A stretch of 64,000 nt of DNA, from assembly GCA_965276005.1 (NCBI GenBank), contig OZ254962.1, positions 806,001 through 870,000 of the forward strand, given 5' to 3'. The DNA is from G965232465 sp965276005. Its GTDB lineage: Bacteria > Pseudomonadota > Alphaproteobacteria > JAQWUY01. Position numbers and translations under genes: made by a program. The notes under the pieces are model-generated. The model did no database searches. It was not told the origin of the DNA and worked only from the letters and a program-made list of their open reading frames with translations. Shown piece by piece: positions 17,042 through 26,086 of this stretch. The first letter of the stretch is position 1, and every line of letters starts with the position of its first letter.

Positions 17042-17664
17042 TGAGCACAGCCTTTAAAATATCCGTAACTGTTATCGTCCTATTTGTAATTGGGGGGATT
17101 GGGTTGGTTGTAACCTCTGATACCTATCGGTATTTTCAATCCAAAACCACAGTAACCATATCCCCCCAATTTACGGACTTTACCGACATGTACGGCAATA
17201 CGGTGTCGTATGCGGACTTTCGGGGCAAACGGCTGTTGGTTGGATTTGGCTATACCAGTTGTATCGATATATGCCCGGTTACTTTGGCAAATTTGACCAA
17301 CATCTTATACGACATCGAAGCCGCATACGGCACCGCTGAGGCAGAAAAATTTCAAGTGCTGTACATCACCGTCGACCCAGAACGGGACACCCCACAAGTG
17401 CTGTACGATATTATCCACAATGTATACCACCCCGCCATATTGGGGATTATGGGCAATATGCAGCAAACCGTACGGCTATCCAATCAATTTCGAGTAACCT
17501 TTCGAAAATCACAGGAAAGCAGTCCATACTACACGGTTGCCCACACAGCGGACATATTTCTCATAGACGAAACCGGCACATACCAGACCCAATTCGCCCA
17601 CACCGCCCCACCGAAAGCGGTTTTACCTGTTATATATACATATTTTAAGCAACCAGAGATATGA
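17041..17664 (+). CDS. SCO1/SenC-type copper metallochaperone
   Basis: A membrane-anchored thioredoxin-fold protein of 207 residues. An N-terminal membrane segment (about residues 7-24) is followed by the SCO domain with CxxxC (Cys74, Cys78 in GYTSCIDICP), VLYITVDPERDTP and the conserved copper-ligand His in VAHTADIF near residue 165. It helps assemble the CuA site of cytochrome c oxidase. I start at 17041 because this ATG overlaps the preceding stop and begins the hydrophobic anchor. It overlaps the next gene by 4 bases (ATGA). Confidence 0.93.
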   Translation: MSTAFKISVTVIVLFVIGGIGLVVTSDTYRYFQSKTTVTISPQFTDFTDMYGNTVSYADFRGKRLLVGFGYTSCIDICPVTLANLTNILYDIEAAYGTAEAEKFQVLYITVDPERDTPQVLYDIIHNVYHPAILGIMGNMQQTVRLSNQFRVTFRKSQESSPYYTVAHTADIFLIDETGTYQTQFAHTAPPKAVLPVIYTYFKQPEI

Positions 17665-18173
17665 TATATACACACCTGCGTATCCTACTGCTCAGTATAG
17701 GCATTTTATTTGCCCCCGTGCTGCACGCCAACGAAGTTTGGACAAAGCCGTTCGACTTTCCAAGCACCCTACACATCGCCGCCTTAAACGACCCCGATAC
17801 CCTATTTACCCCACAGCACAATCAAAAATACCTGATAAGTTTTTGGGCGTCATGGTGTGTGCCGTGTATCACAGAATTAAAGCACTTTATAGCGATTCGC
17901 TCCGCTTTACAGCAAAACCGTATACAGCTGGTACTTATCAATGTGGACAGGCGGCCGAAAACCGCTATTGCCAAGTTTATGGACAAGCACGCCCTCACAT
18001 ATGACGGCTTTTATGTAACCGACATGTACGATGCGATGGCGGCGTTCGATGCCACCGGGCTCCCCATCACCGTTGCGGTCGACGATAGTAAAGTACTATT
18101 TCGCTACGACTATGCCCGCATGCAATGGAACGACAGTTTACTGGCAACCATCGTACAGGGATTTGAAAATTGA
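17661..18173 (+). CDS. TlpA-like periplasmic thioredoxin
   Basis: A protein of 170 residues with a signal peptide (about 1-23, cleavage after LHA). The thioredoxin domain has WASWCVPC with the redox pair Cys66/Cys69 and the cis-Pro region TGLPITVAVDD. TlpA-type proteins reduce SCO and CuA cysteines, which fits its 4-base overlap with the SCO gene and the PCu(A)C gene just before. It is the last gene of the xseA-copper operon. The 120-base gap to the convergent dehydrogenase gene shows no clear hairpin terminator. Confidence 0.88.
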   Translation: MIYTHLRILLLSIGILFAPVLHANEVWTKPFDFPSTLHIAALNDPDTLFTPQHNQKYLISFWASWCVPCITELKHFIAIRSALQQNRIQLVLINVDRRPKTAIAKFMDKHALTYDGFYVTDMYDAMAAFDATGLPITVAVDDSKVLFRYDYARMQWNDSLLATIVQGFEN

Positions 18174-18295
18174 GTACATTTTTGTTGTGTGTACAGAAAA
18201 ACTTTTCTACAATATCTCTAGTATTGTTTTATAGGAGATTCATCTAGGGTTATCCCCCCACCTTGACATGCTAGGCAGAGATTTTAAATGCAGTT

Positions 18296-19768
18296 CTAAA
18301 TTCCAGTACAAATATACTTTAATTCTAAGTACTCATCGATACCGTGTTTAGAGCCTTCCCGTCCTAAGCCGGATTGTTTGACACCGCCAAAGGGGGCAAC
18401 TTCGGTGGAGATGATGCCGGTGTTTACACCGACAATGCCGTATTCCAAAGCCTCTTGTACCCGGTACGCCCGTCCCAAATTGTTGGTATAAAAGTACGAT
18501 GCCAAACCGTAAATGGTGTCATTGGCATAGGCGATAGCCTGTTGTTCCGTATCGAATTTAAACAACGGTGCCAAAGGTCCGAAGGTTTCGTCATTAGCCA
18601 CTGCCATATCTTGGCTAACGCCTGTTAATAAAGTCGGTTCGAAGTATGTACCCCCGAGGGTGTGGCGGTTGCCACCACAGACCACCTTTGCCCCTTTGGC
18701 GGTGGCGTCTTGAATGTGGTTTTCGACCTTTTGCACAGCCGATTCGTTGATTAACGGTCCCATGTGAACGCCGTCATCGAAGCCATTGCCGACTTTCAGC
18801 TGCTGCACTTTTGCCGCCAATTTTGCCGCAAAACTGTCATATATGCCCGCTTGCACATATATACGATTGGCACATACGCAAGTTTGCCCGTTGTTGCGAA
18901 ATTTACAGATCATAGCCCCCTCTACCGCTTTGTCGACATCCGCATCGTCGAACACGATAAACGGGGCATTGCCGCCCAACTCCATAGACATTTTCATAAC
19001 TTGCGGTGCCCCTTGCTGCATGAGTATCCGCCCTACTCGGGTGGAGCCGGTAAAAGACAATTTTCGTACAGTGGGATTTTCACAAAATTCTTTACCAATG
19101 ACACTGGAGGACGCAGAACATATGACGGACAACACCCCCTTAGGCACACCCGCCCGCTCCGCAAGTACGGCAATGGCAAGAGCCGATAGCGGTGTTGCCG
19201 ATGCCGGCAAGCACACAAACGCACAGCCCGCCGCTAGTGCCGGTGCCATTTTACGGGTAATCATCGCATTGGGAAAATTCCACGGGGTAATAGCCGACAC
19301 CACCCCCACAGGTTGCCGCAACACGGCGATGCGTTTATCCGCCATATGGGCGGGAATGGTTTCCCCATATATCCGCTTGCCCTCTTCGGCAAACCACTCG
19401 ATGAAGGACGCCCCGTATTGGACTTCGCCGATCGCCTCAGCTAGCGGCTTGCCCATTTCGGCGGTGAGGATTTTGCCAAGGTCTCTGGCGTTTTCCATCA
19501 TTAAATCGTACAGCTGGCGTAATATAGCCGCCCGCTGTTTTGCCGTGTATTGTGCCCACTGTTGTTGGGCAACCGCCGCCGCCGCAACAGCACGGGCGGT
19601 CTCCGATTGTTTTAAATGCGGCAGCGACACAATCACCGATTGGGTGGCGGGATCGACCACATCAAAAGTCGTCCCATCGTCCGCATCTGTCCATGTGCCG
19701 CCGACAAATGCCTTTGTCGCCAGTAAAGTTGTATCGGATACTATATCCCTTAAATGTGTATATGTCAT
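18296..19768 (-). CDS. gabD: NAD(P)-dependent succinate-semialdehyde dehydrogenase
   Basis: An aldehyde dehydrogenase of 490 residues. Active-site features are the oxyanion/NAD-binding ITPWNFPNAM, FTGSTRVGR, the general base in MELGGNAP (Glu) and the nucleophile Cys in NNGQTCVCANR, with the C-terminal PFGGVKQSGLGREGSKHG. The NGQTCVCANR segment and overall length fit the GabD subgroup. In this neighbourhood it could oxidise succinate semialdehyde released at the end of the homoprotocatechuate route, since it follows hpaD and hpaE. AGGAG precedes the ATG by 7 bases. Exact substrate is inferred from subgroup and context. Confidence 0.85.
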   Translation of the reverse strand: MTYTHLRDIVSDTTLLATKAFVGGTWTDADDGTTFDVVDPATQSVIVSLPHLKQSETARAVAAAAVAQQQWAQYTAKQRAAILRQLYDLMMENARDLGKILTAEMGKPLAEAIGEVQYGASFIEWFAEEGKRIYGETIPAHMADKRIAVLRQPVGVVSAITPWNFPNAMITRKMAPALAAGCAFVCLPASATPLSALAIAVLAERAGVPKGVLSVICSASSSVIGKEFCENPTVRKLSFTGSTRVGRILMQQGAPQVMKMSMELGGNAPFIVFDDADVDKAVEGAMICKFRNNGQTCVCANRIYVQAGIYDSFAAKLAAKVQQLKVGNGFDDGVHMGPLINESAVQKVENHIQDATAKGAKVVCGGNRHTLGGTYFEPTLLTGVSQDMAVANDETFGPLAPLFKFDTEQQAIAYANDTIYGLASYFYTNNLGRAYRVQEALEYGIVGVNTGIISTEVAPFGGVKQSGLGREGSKHGIDEYLELKYICTGI

Positions 19769-19788
19769 AGCTCTCTCCTCTGCTATTG

Positions 19789-20772
19789 TTACGGTGCAAT
19801 AATGGGCGTGGCTTTTAAATCGGGCGGCTGCATATCCGCCCCGACAAAAGCAGTGCCGTGTTCAAACCAACTCTTGGGGGCAGGAGCTCCCCATAAGGTT
19901 TGCCGTTGTGGGTCTTTGAGATCCCACTTTATCGGTTCAAGATCCGGATCCACCGTCTGATAATCCGAACAGTATATCTCGATGCGGTGTCCGTCTGGGT
20001 CTAGGATATACAAAAAGAAGGCATTCGATATACCGTGTCGCCCGGGTCCGCGCTCGATGTTGTCGAGGTAGCCGCTTGTCGACATAACATCCAATAAATC
20101 GATAATATTTAGCGGTGTCGGCACCCAAAACGCCACATGGTGCATACGGGGACCTAGCCCATTGGTAAACGCCATATCGTGTACCCCGCCTTTGCGGTGC
20201 AGCCACGCCGCCCACAGCCGTTTTGTCGCTTCGTCTTCTGTGTATTCGGTCACCCGAAACCCCATATCGTTATAAAACCCTACACTGGCATCTACATTGG
20301 GGGAAAAACAGTTAAAATGGTCGATCCGCAACGGCTTTACCCCCCGGTATAAAGCGTACTTCTGGTGGATAGGCGGCAAGCGATCCATACGGTGGTAAAA
20401 TTCTAGCGGAATACCGATATTGTCATGAGTCAACAAAGTTCTGCCCTGATACGGGCGCTCGACCCATTGTGTCGCACAGCCCTTGTTGGCAAAATAGGAT
20501 TTTGCCTTGTCTAAATCGTCTTCCGCATAGACCTTAAAGCCCATCGCTTCGACGGTTCCCGCCCGCTCTGATTGTTGCAGTACCACACAGTGATGCCCCC
20601 GCTCTTCCATCGCCCGTAAATACACATGGGTATCTGTGGCATCGGTTACTTGCAGCCCTAATATATCCGTATAAAAGGCTGTTGCGTGGTGTATATCTTT
20701 GACATTTAAGTACACATGCGACAGCCGCACGGTGTTAAACTCAGGGTATAAATTAAAAGTTGGAACCGGCAT
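19789..20772 (-). CDS. hpaD: 3,4-dihydroxyphenylacetate (homoprotocatechuate) 2,3-dioxygenase
   Basis: A type I extradiol dioxygenase of 327 residues built from two vicinal-oxygen-chelate modules. It cleaves the catechol ring of homoprotocatechuate next to the hydroxyls. The sequence follows the Fe/Mn HPCD enzymes closely. Metal ligands are His about 152 (RIDHFN), His about 211 (MHHVAFW) and Glu about 265 (HRIEIYCSDY), with a second-shell His about 246 (GPGRHGISN). I start at MPVPTF (20772) because AAAGGAG lies 10-11 bases upstream; the Met three codons earlier is too close to it. It lies between hpaE and gabD on one strand. Confidence 0.92.
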   Translation of the reverse strand: MPVPTFNLYPEFNTVRLSHVYLNVKDIHHATAFYTDILGLQVTDATDTHVYLRAMEERGHHCVVLQQSERAGTVEAMGFKVYAEDDLDKAKSYFANKGCATQWVERPYQGRTLLTHDNIGIPLEFYHRMDRLPPIHQKYALYRGVKPLRIDHFNCFSPNVDASVGFYNDMGFRVTEYTEDEATKRLWAAWLHRKGGVHDMAFTNGLGPRMHHVAFWVPTPLNIIDLLDVMSTSGYLDNIERGPGRHGISNAFFLYILDPDGHRIEIYCSDYQTVDPDLEPIKWDLKDPQRQTLWGAPAPKSWFEHGTAFVGADMQPPDLKATPIIAP

Positions 20773-20796
20773 AAAACACATCTCCTTTATTCATAT

Positions 20797-22311
20797 TTAG
20801 GTACCTACTTTTGGCACGGGGTGGGTACCAAAAGCAATACATATATTTTTCGTTTCCATATAAAAATCGAAACTGTAATCACCGCCATCTCTGCCGATAC
20901 CGCTGGCTTTGACGCCGCCAAAGGGCGACGGCAGATGGCGGTTATTTTCCGAATTGACCCATACCATACCCGCCTCAGTCGCATGTGCCATACGCAGGGC
21001 TTTACCGCTGTCGTTTGTCCAAATATAGGCGGACAACCCATATGGCGTATCGTTGGCGATTCGCAAAGCGTCCGCTTCGTCTGTAAAGCGTATAGCGGTG
21101 AGTACCGGGCCAAATATTTCTTCCCGGGCAATCCGCATTTCATTGGTGGCATTGGTAAACAAGGTGGGGGCAACAAAACAGCCCTGTTGCAAGTTATCCG
21201 GCTGGGTGCCACCAATAGCAATGTCCGCCCCATCGGTTTTGGCAATGTCAAAATACTGCATCACTTTACCAAAATGCTGTCGATGAATCAAGGGGCCTAC
21301 TTCGGTGGCGGGGTCGAGGGGATGTCCGACACGCAATTTTTCCACCCGTTGTTTAATCCGTGCCACAAAGTCATCGTATATGGTGTGGTGAATCAGCACC
21401 CGACTAGACGAAGTACACCGTTGCCCGTTTAGGCTGTAAATCATAAACATCACCGCATCCAATGCCTTGTTTAAATCCGCATCGTCGAACACCACTGCGG
21501 GATTTTTGCCGCCCAATTCGAAGTGTACCCGTTTTAGAGTCGCCGCTCCCTGTGCCATAATCAGCGACCCCGTATGCGATTCGCCAACAAATGCCACCGC
21601 TTTAATGTCTGGGTGTTCGGTCACATATTTGCCGACGACTTCCCCGTATCCTTGCACTGTGTTTAACACCCCCGATGGCAGCCCCGCCCGATGGCATATT
21701 TCCGCTAGTAATACGGCAGTTAAGGGACTCCATTCGGCGGGCTTATGCACCACCGTACAGCCCGCCGCTAACGCCGGGGCGATTTTCCAAGTCGACAGCA
21801 TAAACGGGGTATTCCAAGGGGTAATCACCGCCACAGGTCCCAATGGATGGCGCACCGTATAATTCATATGGGCATCCGCAGGCAGCGACAGCCCGTTTGC
21901 CGCTTCCGCCGCCTTATCGGCAAAGAAACGAAAGTTTGCCGCCCCCCGAATAGCCGCATTACGCATGTATTTAATCGGCTGCCCACTGTCGACAGACTCC
22001 AAAACGGCGATGGTTTCCGCATGCTGTTCGATACCATCGGCAACCTTGTGTAAAATCTTGCCCCGCTGTTTGCCCGACAAGGCAGACCACTGTTTAAACG
22101 CCGCCACAGCACCGGCAACCGCCATATCCACATCCGCAGGCGTCCCCTGTACCACTTGACAGATTTCAGAATTGTCATAAGGGGCAGTATTGGTAAAAGT
22201 TTCCGACCCCCCCCCCATAGTCACATTGCCATCGATAAAGTGCATGGCTGGGGCGGTTTTAAATCGTTTTACCACCTCACTAAAAATTTTTTCGTTACGC
22301 TCTAACGACAT
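20797..22311 (-). CDS. hpaE: 5-carboxymethyl-2-hydroxymuconate semialdehyde dehydrogenase
   Basis: An aldehyde dehydrogenase of 504 residues, the size of HpaE. It oxidises the ring-cleavage product of HpaD. Seen are ITPWNTPFMLSTWKIAPAL, FVGESHTGSLIM, FELGGKNPAVVF with the base Glu, and the catalytic Cys in NGQRCTSSSR. The ending KASGIGRDGGDYSFDFYMET is characteristic of the HpaE group. AAAGGAG lies ahead of the ATG. It leads the hpaE-hpaD-gabD set; the isomerase, decarboxylase, hydratase and aldolase genes of the pathway are not in the window. Confidence 0.92.
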   Translation of the reverse strand: MSLERNEKIFSEVVKRFKTAPAMHFIDGNVTMGGGSETFTNTAPYDNSEICQVVQGTPADVDMAVAGAVAAFKQWSALSGKQRGKILHKVADGIEQHAETIAVLESVDSGQPIKYMRNAAIRGAANFRFFADKAAEAANGLSLPADAHMNYTVRHPLGPVAVITPWNTPFMLSTWKIAPALAAGCTVVHKPAEWSPLTAVLLAEICHRAGLPSGVLNTVQGYGEVVGKYVTEHPDIKAVAFVGESHTGSLIMAQGAATLKRVHFELGGKNPAVVFDDADLNKALDAVMFMIYSLNGQRCTSSSRVLIHHTIYDDFVARIKQRVEKLRVGHPLDPATEVGPLIHRQHFGKVMQYFDIAKTDGADIAIGGTQPDNLQQGCFVAPTLFTNATNEMRIAREEIFGPVLTAIRFTDEADALRIANDTPYGLSAYIWTNDSGKALRMAHATEAGMVWVNSENNRHLPSPFGGVKASGIGRDGGDYSFDFYMETKNICIAFGTHPVPKVGT

Positions 22312-22491
22312 AAAATATCTCCTTTAATTATTAACATATAAAGTTTTTGCATATTATAAAAACACTCTTTGCAGACATTTTAAGTATATGCAATACGCAT
22401 ATATACATAATATATTAAGTATTTTGTGATATGTCAAGAAAAAAATATATTTTTTTATTTGTGGGTTAAAATAGCCCGTCCTAACCCTACA

Positions 22492-23262
22492 TTAAAACGA
22501 CAAAATATGTTGATGATCCCGTGCCACTTGCAAGGGTTTTGGAATCGGGTGGGTGCACATCCACACATCGAAATCGTGTTCGATATGGCTGAGCACCATG
22601 TGTTTGGGGTGCAAGCATGTGTATACCTCCTGTGCCTGTGTTAGGTTGCCGTGTCCGTTACTGGTTTTATCGGGGCTATGACAACAATCGAGTACAACCG
22701 TATGTATGTGCAAGGATTGTAAATAGCGTGCTGTCTCTGGGGGCAGTCCCTTAGTATCACACAAATACGCCAAGCGGGTATTGTTATATTCGATAACATA
22801 TCCGTTGGTGGGTACAGAGTGGTTTAAAGGCACCGGGGTAAAGGCTATATCCTGTATATAAAAAGTTTCAAACGGGGGCACAAACACAAAATCAAATATG
22901 CCGTTGTTTGCATACAAATCCCCAAAGCCCTGTGTGTCGTGTACACTCATAATCGGTATGCGACCGCCCCCATGCCAACGCACAGACAGTAACCCCTGTA
23001 TGTGGTCGGGGTGGTAATGGGTTAAAACGCCCGCCACGACGGCGGTGCGGTCGTAACGATGGGCAATGTGCATATCGCCCGCATCGATTAAGATGTGCCG
23101 CACTGTGTCCCCATCGGTCATGTGCAACACACCACTACAAGGGGCACGGGCAAAACAAGCATTGGCTATCGCCCGCTGGCACACCGCACAGGCACAGCCC
23201 CACAGCGGCACACTGTGCACAGACCCGGTGCCAACGGTAAAAAAGTCAACCTGTTTTGCCAT
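22492..23262 (-). CDS. PhnP-like metallo-beta-lactamase-fold phosphodiesterase
   Basis: A protein of 256 residues. The N-terminus has the PhnP signature GTGSVHSVPLWGCACAVCQRA, where the cysteines bind a structural zinc, followed by the metal motif HYHPDH near residue 80, later ligands at Asp169 region (LCDTKG) and a C-terminal His (LSHIEHD). PhnP hydrolyses 5-phosphoribosyl 1,2-cyclic phosphate in phosphonate breakdown; no phn genes are nearby, so it may act on another cyclic phosphate. It lies 68 bases downstream of tRNA-Phe on the same strand and has no clear Shine-Dalgarno. A GGAACRCT/AGYGTTCC hairpin lies between the tRNA and this gene at about 23302-23319. Confidence 0.8.
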   Translation of the reverse strand: MAKQVDFFTVGTGSVHSVPLWGCACAVCQRAIANACFARAPCSGVLHMTDGDTVRHILIDAGDMHIAHRYDRTAVVAGVLTHYHPDHIQGLLSVRWHGGGRIPIMSVHDTQGFGDLYANNGIFDFVFVPPFETFYIQDIAFTPVPLNHSVPTNGYVIEYNNTRLAYLCDTKGLPPETARYLQSLHIHTVVLDCCHSPDKTSNGHGNLTQAQEVYTCLHPKHMVLSHIEHDFDVWMCTHPIPKPLQVARDHQHILSF

Positions 23263-23329
23263 AAACGAAATTTTTTCGACGAAGCCCCTCGCCCCCCATA
23301 TGGAACGCTCCAGTGTTCCGCCCTAATAA

Positions 23330-23405
23330 TGGTGGTCGGAGACAGACTTGAACTGTCGACACACGGAGCTTCAATCCGTTGCTCTACCAACTGAGCTACC
23401 CGACC
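23330..23405 (-). tRNA. tRNA-Phe (GAA)
   Basis: The minus strand folds as a full cloverleaf of 76 bases. The acceptor stem is GGTCGGG/TCCGACC with one weak pair, the D arm GCTCAGTTGGTAGAGC, the anticodon stem ACGGA/TCCGT with loop TTGAAGC (anticodon GAA), and the T loop TTCAAGT. Discriminator A and CCA are encoded. Confidence 0.97.
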
Positions 23406-23481
23406 ACGCTGTATTAAGACTTGTATAGTATATGGTGCGGCATTTCAAGCCTTTTTTTTATAATTTTTTGCAGTCTGCCGT

Positions 23482-23811
23482 TTACGGGTGGTAAAACACC
23501 TGTTGCATCATCGCCCACCATTCCTGTCCCGATTTAGACTCCAATGGTTGTTGACAGGGCACACAAACACTCCACCACTTTTGCGTTATGGGGTCGTCCG
23601 CCATTTTTTGCATGTCCGCTTCGAAGTCATCGCCGTGATATTCAAAATACGAAAACAACATATTTTCCGGTTGTCGTAAAAATATGCTATAATTTTTGAT
23701 ATTACAGGCACTAATCGTGGCGAGCACATCGTCCCACACTTGGGCATGTAATTGTTTATACTCTGCAATTTTTTCTGGTTTAATGCGAATAACCGCTCCC
23801 ATGCGTTGCAT
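23482..23811 (-). CDS. L-rhamnose mutarotase family protein
   Basis: A small protein of 109 residues of the RhaM/DUF718 family, which interconverts anomers of L-rhamnose or related 6-deoxysugars. The typical beginning MGAVIRIKPEKIAEYKQLHAQVWDD and the segments NYSIFL and YFEYHGDDFEADMQKM are present, as is the conserved double Trp (QKWWSV) and the C-terminal EWWAMMQQVF. AGGAG lies 8 bases before the ATG. It is the last gene of the sugar ABC operon, 38 bases after the GH172-type gene, which suggests the imported sugar or its breakdown product is a deoxysugar; that is inference. Confidence 0.88.
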   Translation of the reverse strand: MQRMGAVIRIKPEKIAEYKQLHAQVWDDVLATISACNIKNYSIFLRQPENMLFSYFEYHGDDFEADMQKMADDPITQKWWSVCVPCQQPLESKSGQEWWAMMQQVFYHP

Positions 23812-23849
23812 ATTGTATTCTCCTTTCTACTGTTTGTGTTGTACTGGTG

Positions 23850-24953
23850 TTAATTAACTTGCAATTGTTGCCAATTTTGCAAGGGCTTAAATGGGGCGGT
23901 CGGCAGTGTTTGGTACCAAAATGCCGTCGACGCCACATCGTCTTGCAAGGGTAAATACTGACGATTTTGTTTGTCCACATTGTCAAAATCTCGCCACCCC
24001 AAGCATTGTATAGTAACTTTTAAGCGTTGCTTAAAACGAATGGGGTCGGTTATATGCCAACGATACATACCGAATCTTTGGTTGGCTTGGTATACCCCAT
24101 CTGGTCTGATAATTTGTGGTACGCCCGCATACGGGGTATTGTATTGTCGATATGCTTTGGGCACTGTGGGATCGGCGGTGCCGGGGTCATAATTGTGCGA
24201 CCCACAAAAATAATCTTCGGTGCCTGTGCCACAAATAGTCGGATACTGTGTATCAGCATCCATATAAAATTTTACCTCCCCTTCCCCCCACCAGCCGTTA
24301 TTATTCACACCCCATGCTATGTAACAGCCCACAAAGTGTCCCTGTCCAACAATACCGTCGACAATAACATGAGGGTGTTTATAAGCAACGGGATTATCCC
24401 GATGAAAAGTACAGTGAAAATACGCACAGTCATCGGCAATCTGTTGTACCGTATAGGTGATTTGATAATAGACGACCGCATCCGTTTCCGCTCTGTTTTC
24501 CAAAGTAATACGGGCGTTTTTGCGAAATGGCATTTGCCAATAGCAATTGTACGCCATACCGGGGTTGGTGCATACGGCTAGGGAGGTTACCTGTGCAAAT
24601 TTTTCCCAGCCATTGGCAAAAAAATCGCCCAACGGGACTTCTACCGATGGCTGCGGTTGGTCGTCCCAGTACATACGCAAAATCAAACTGCGACTGGCAA
24701 CCGATAGTTTTGTTATCCAAAAGTGCTGAATCATCCCCATGTGGTGTATATCCGCCAACACATATGTATCCCCTGCTTTGATGTCGACGGACGGGGATAT
24801 TTTCCATCCCTTGCCCAAATTTCTGGCACAAGACGCCCCTGTGCCTTCGCTTGCCCGTCCGCCGCCGCCCGCACTGCCGTCAAAGTTTTCCGGTGAAATA
24901 GAGCGGGTTTGTGCCGGCGATAACAGGGTCAGATCCCCAAGACCATTTATCAT
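23850..24953 (-). CDS. DUF2961 / GH172-type glycoside hydrolase
   Basis: A protein of 367 residues from the preferred start. DUF2961 enzymes form glycoside hydrolase family 172, acting on alpha-fructofuranosides and arabinofuranosides. The family core is visible: GGGGRASEGTGASCARNLG near the start, IQHFWIT, YWDDQPQPSVEVPLGDFF, and the catalytic-site stretch GTGTEDYFCGSHNY. There is no signal peptide, so it should act in the cytoplasm on an imported oligosaccharide. I choose ATG 24953 because GGGGGGA lies 6-7 bases ahead; the in-frame ATG at 24968 overlaps the upstream stop (TAATG) but has no ribosome-binding site. The exact substrate is unknown. Confidence 0.8.
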   Translation of the reverse strand: MINGLGDLTLLSPAQTRSISPENFDGSAGGGGRASEGTGASCARNLGKGWKISPSVDIKAGDTYVLADIHHMGMIQHFWITKLSVASRSLILRMYWDDQPQPSVEVPLGDFFANGWEKFAQVTSLAVCTNPGMAYNCYWQMPFRKNARITLENRAETDAVVYYQITYTVQQIADDCAYFHCTFHRDNPVAYKHPHVIVDGIVGQGHFVGCYIAWGVNNNGWWGEGEVKFYMDADTQYPTICGTGTEDYFCGSHNYDPGTADPTVPKAYRQYNTPYAGVPQIIRPDGVYQANQRFGMYRWHITDPIRFKQRLKVTIQCLGWRDFDNVDKQNRQYLPLQDDVASTAFWYQTLPTAPFKPLQNWQQLQVN

Positions 24954-24967
24954 AATATTTCCCCCCA

Positions 24968-26053
24968 TTAGCCGATACGATTTTCTGTTTTTGTGTCGAA
25001 AAAATGCACCTTGTTTCTAGCGAATGCCAGCGTGCATGGTGTGCCCACCGCAACAGGTACAACAGAAAATATTCGAGAAATCCAATCTGCAGCGTTATAT
25101 GTGTAGCTGATAAGGCTTTCATTGCCTAAGGGTTCATACACCGTAGGGGTTACAGTAATCGTATACAGGGTGTCATCCGTGCCGTTTGCCCCTTGTAGTG
25201 CCATACTTTCTGGGCGGATTCCCATAGTAACCTGCTGTCCCGTGCTGCACATGCTGGCAATGGGTTTCGGCAATGGTAAGCTGTCGCTATTTTCCAACAC
25301 CAACGCCCCTTGTTGCACCACCCCGTGTGCAAAGTTCATCGATGGGCTGCCAATAAAACCGGCAACAAACATATTTTTCGGTTGCGTAAACACTTGCATA
25401 GGGGTACCGACCTGTTCGATGGTACCGCTACGCATGATAACCACCCTATCGGCTAGGCTCATGGCTTCCATTTGGTCGTGAGTCACATAAATCATGGTGG
25501 TTTTTAACCGTTGGTGCAGTTTTTTAATTTCCGAACGCATTTTGGTACGCAATTTCGCATCCAAGTTCGACAACGGTTCATCAAACAAAAAAGCATCCGG
25601 CTGGCGGACAATTGCCCGCCCCATAGCGACCCGCTGCCGCTGTCCGCCCGACAGCTGTGCCGGCAAGCGATCCAGTAAATCGCCAATATTGAGAATGTCG
25701 ACCGCTTGTCGCACCCGTTTTTCGATGGTGTGGTGATCGAGTTTAGCAATCTTTAAGCTAAACGCCAAGTTTTGTTCAACGGTCATATGTGGATACAAAG
25801 CATAGTTTTGAAACACCATCGACACATTACGGCTGCGCGGCGGCAGGTCGTTGACCAGACGATCGCCAATATACACTTGCCCGCCTGTAATATTTTCTAA
25901 GCCGGCAATCATCCGTAAGGTTGTCGATTTGGCACACCCTGACGGGCCTACAAACACCATAAATTCCCCATCGTAAATTTCCAAATTCATGTTGTCGATA
26001 ACCTTTGATTTATCATAGTTTTTGACGACACTTTGCAAAGTAATTTTTGCCAT
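24968..26053 (-). CDS. Sugar ABC transporter ATPase, MalK/UgpC type
   Basis: An ABC ATPase of 361 residues with the C-terminal regulatory domain of the MalK/UgpC/MsmK group. Walker A is GPSGCAKST, in which the usual last Gly (GCGKST) is Ala. Other motifs are the Q-loop MVFQNYALYPHM, signature LSGGQRQRVAMGRA, Walker B DAFLFDEPLSNLDAKLR and the switch His in YVTHDQMEA. It energises the two permeases encoded just upstream. The ATG is 33 bases after the second permease gene. The P-loop Ala is unusual but is at a position where some transporters tolerate change. Confidence 0.92.
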   Translation of the reverse strand: MAKITLQSVVKNYDKSKVIDNMNLEIYDGEFMVFVGPSGCAKSTTLRMIAGLENITGGQVYIGDRLVNDLPPRSRNVSMVFQNYALYPHMTVEQNLAFSLKIAKLDHHTIEKRVRQAVDILNIGDLLDRLPAQLSGGQRQRVAMGRAIVRQPDAFLFDEPLSNLDAKLRTKMRSEIKKLHQRLKTTMIYVTHDQMEAMSLADRVVIMRSGTIEQVGTPMQVFTQPKNMFVAGFIGSPSMNFAHGVVQQGALVLENSDSLPLPKPIASMCSTGQQVTMGIRPESMALQGANGTDDTLYTITVTPTVYEPLGNESLISYTYNAADWISRIFSVVPVAVGTPCTLAFARNKVHFFDTKTENRIG

Positions 26054-26086
26054 ACTGTTTTGCTCCTAAAAAATATGTATCCGATA

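Noticed and set aside
22385..22403. TATATGC-AATAC-GCATATA as operator of hpaE
   Set aside because: Arms are short and AT-rich in AT-rich surroundings; chance is likely.
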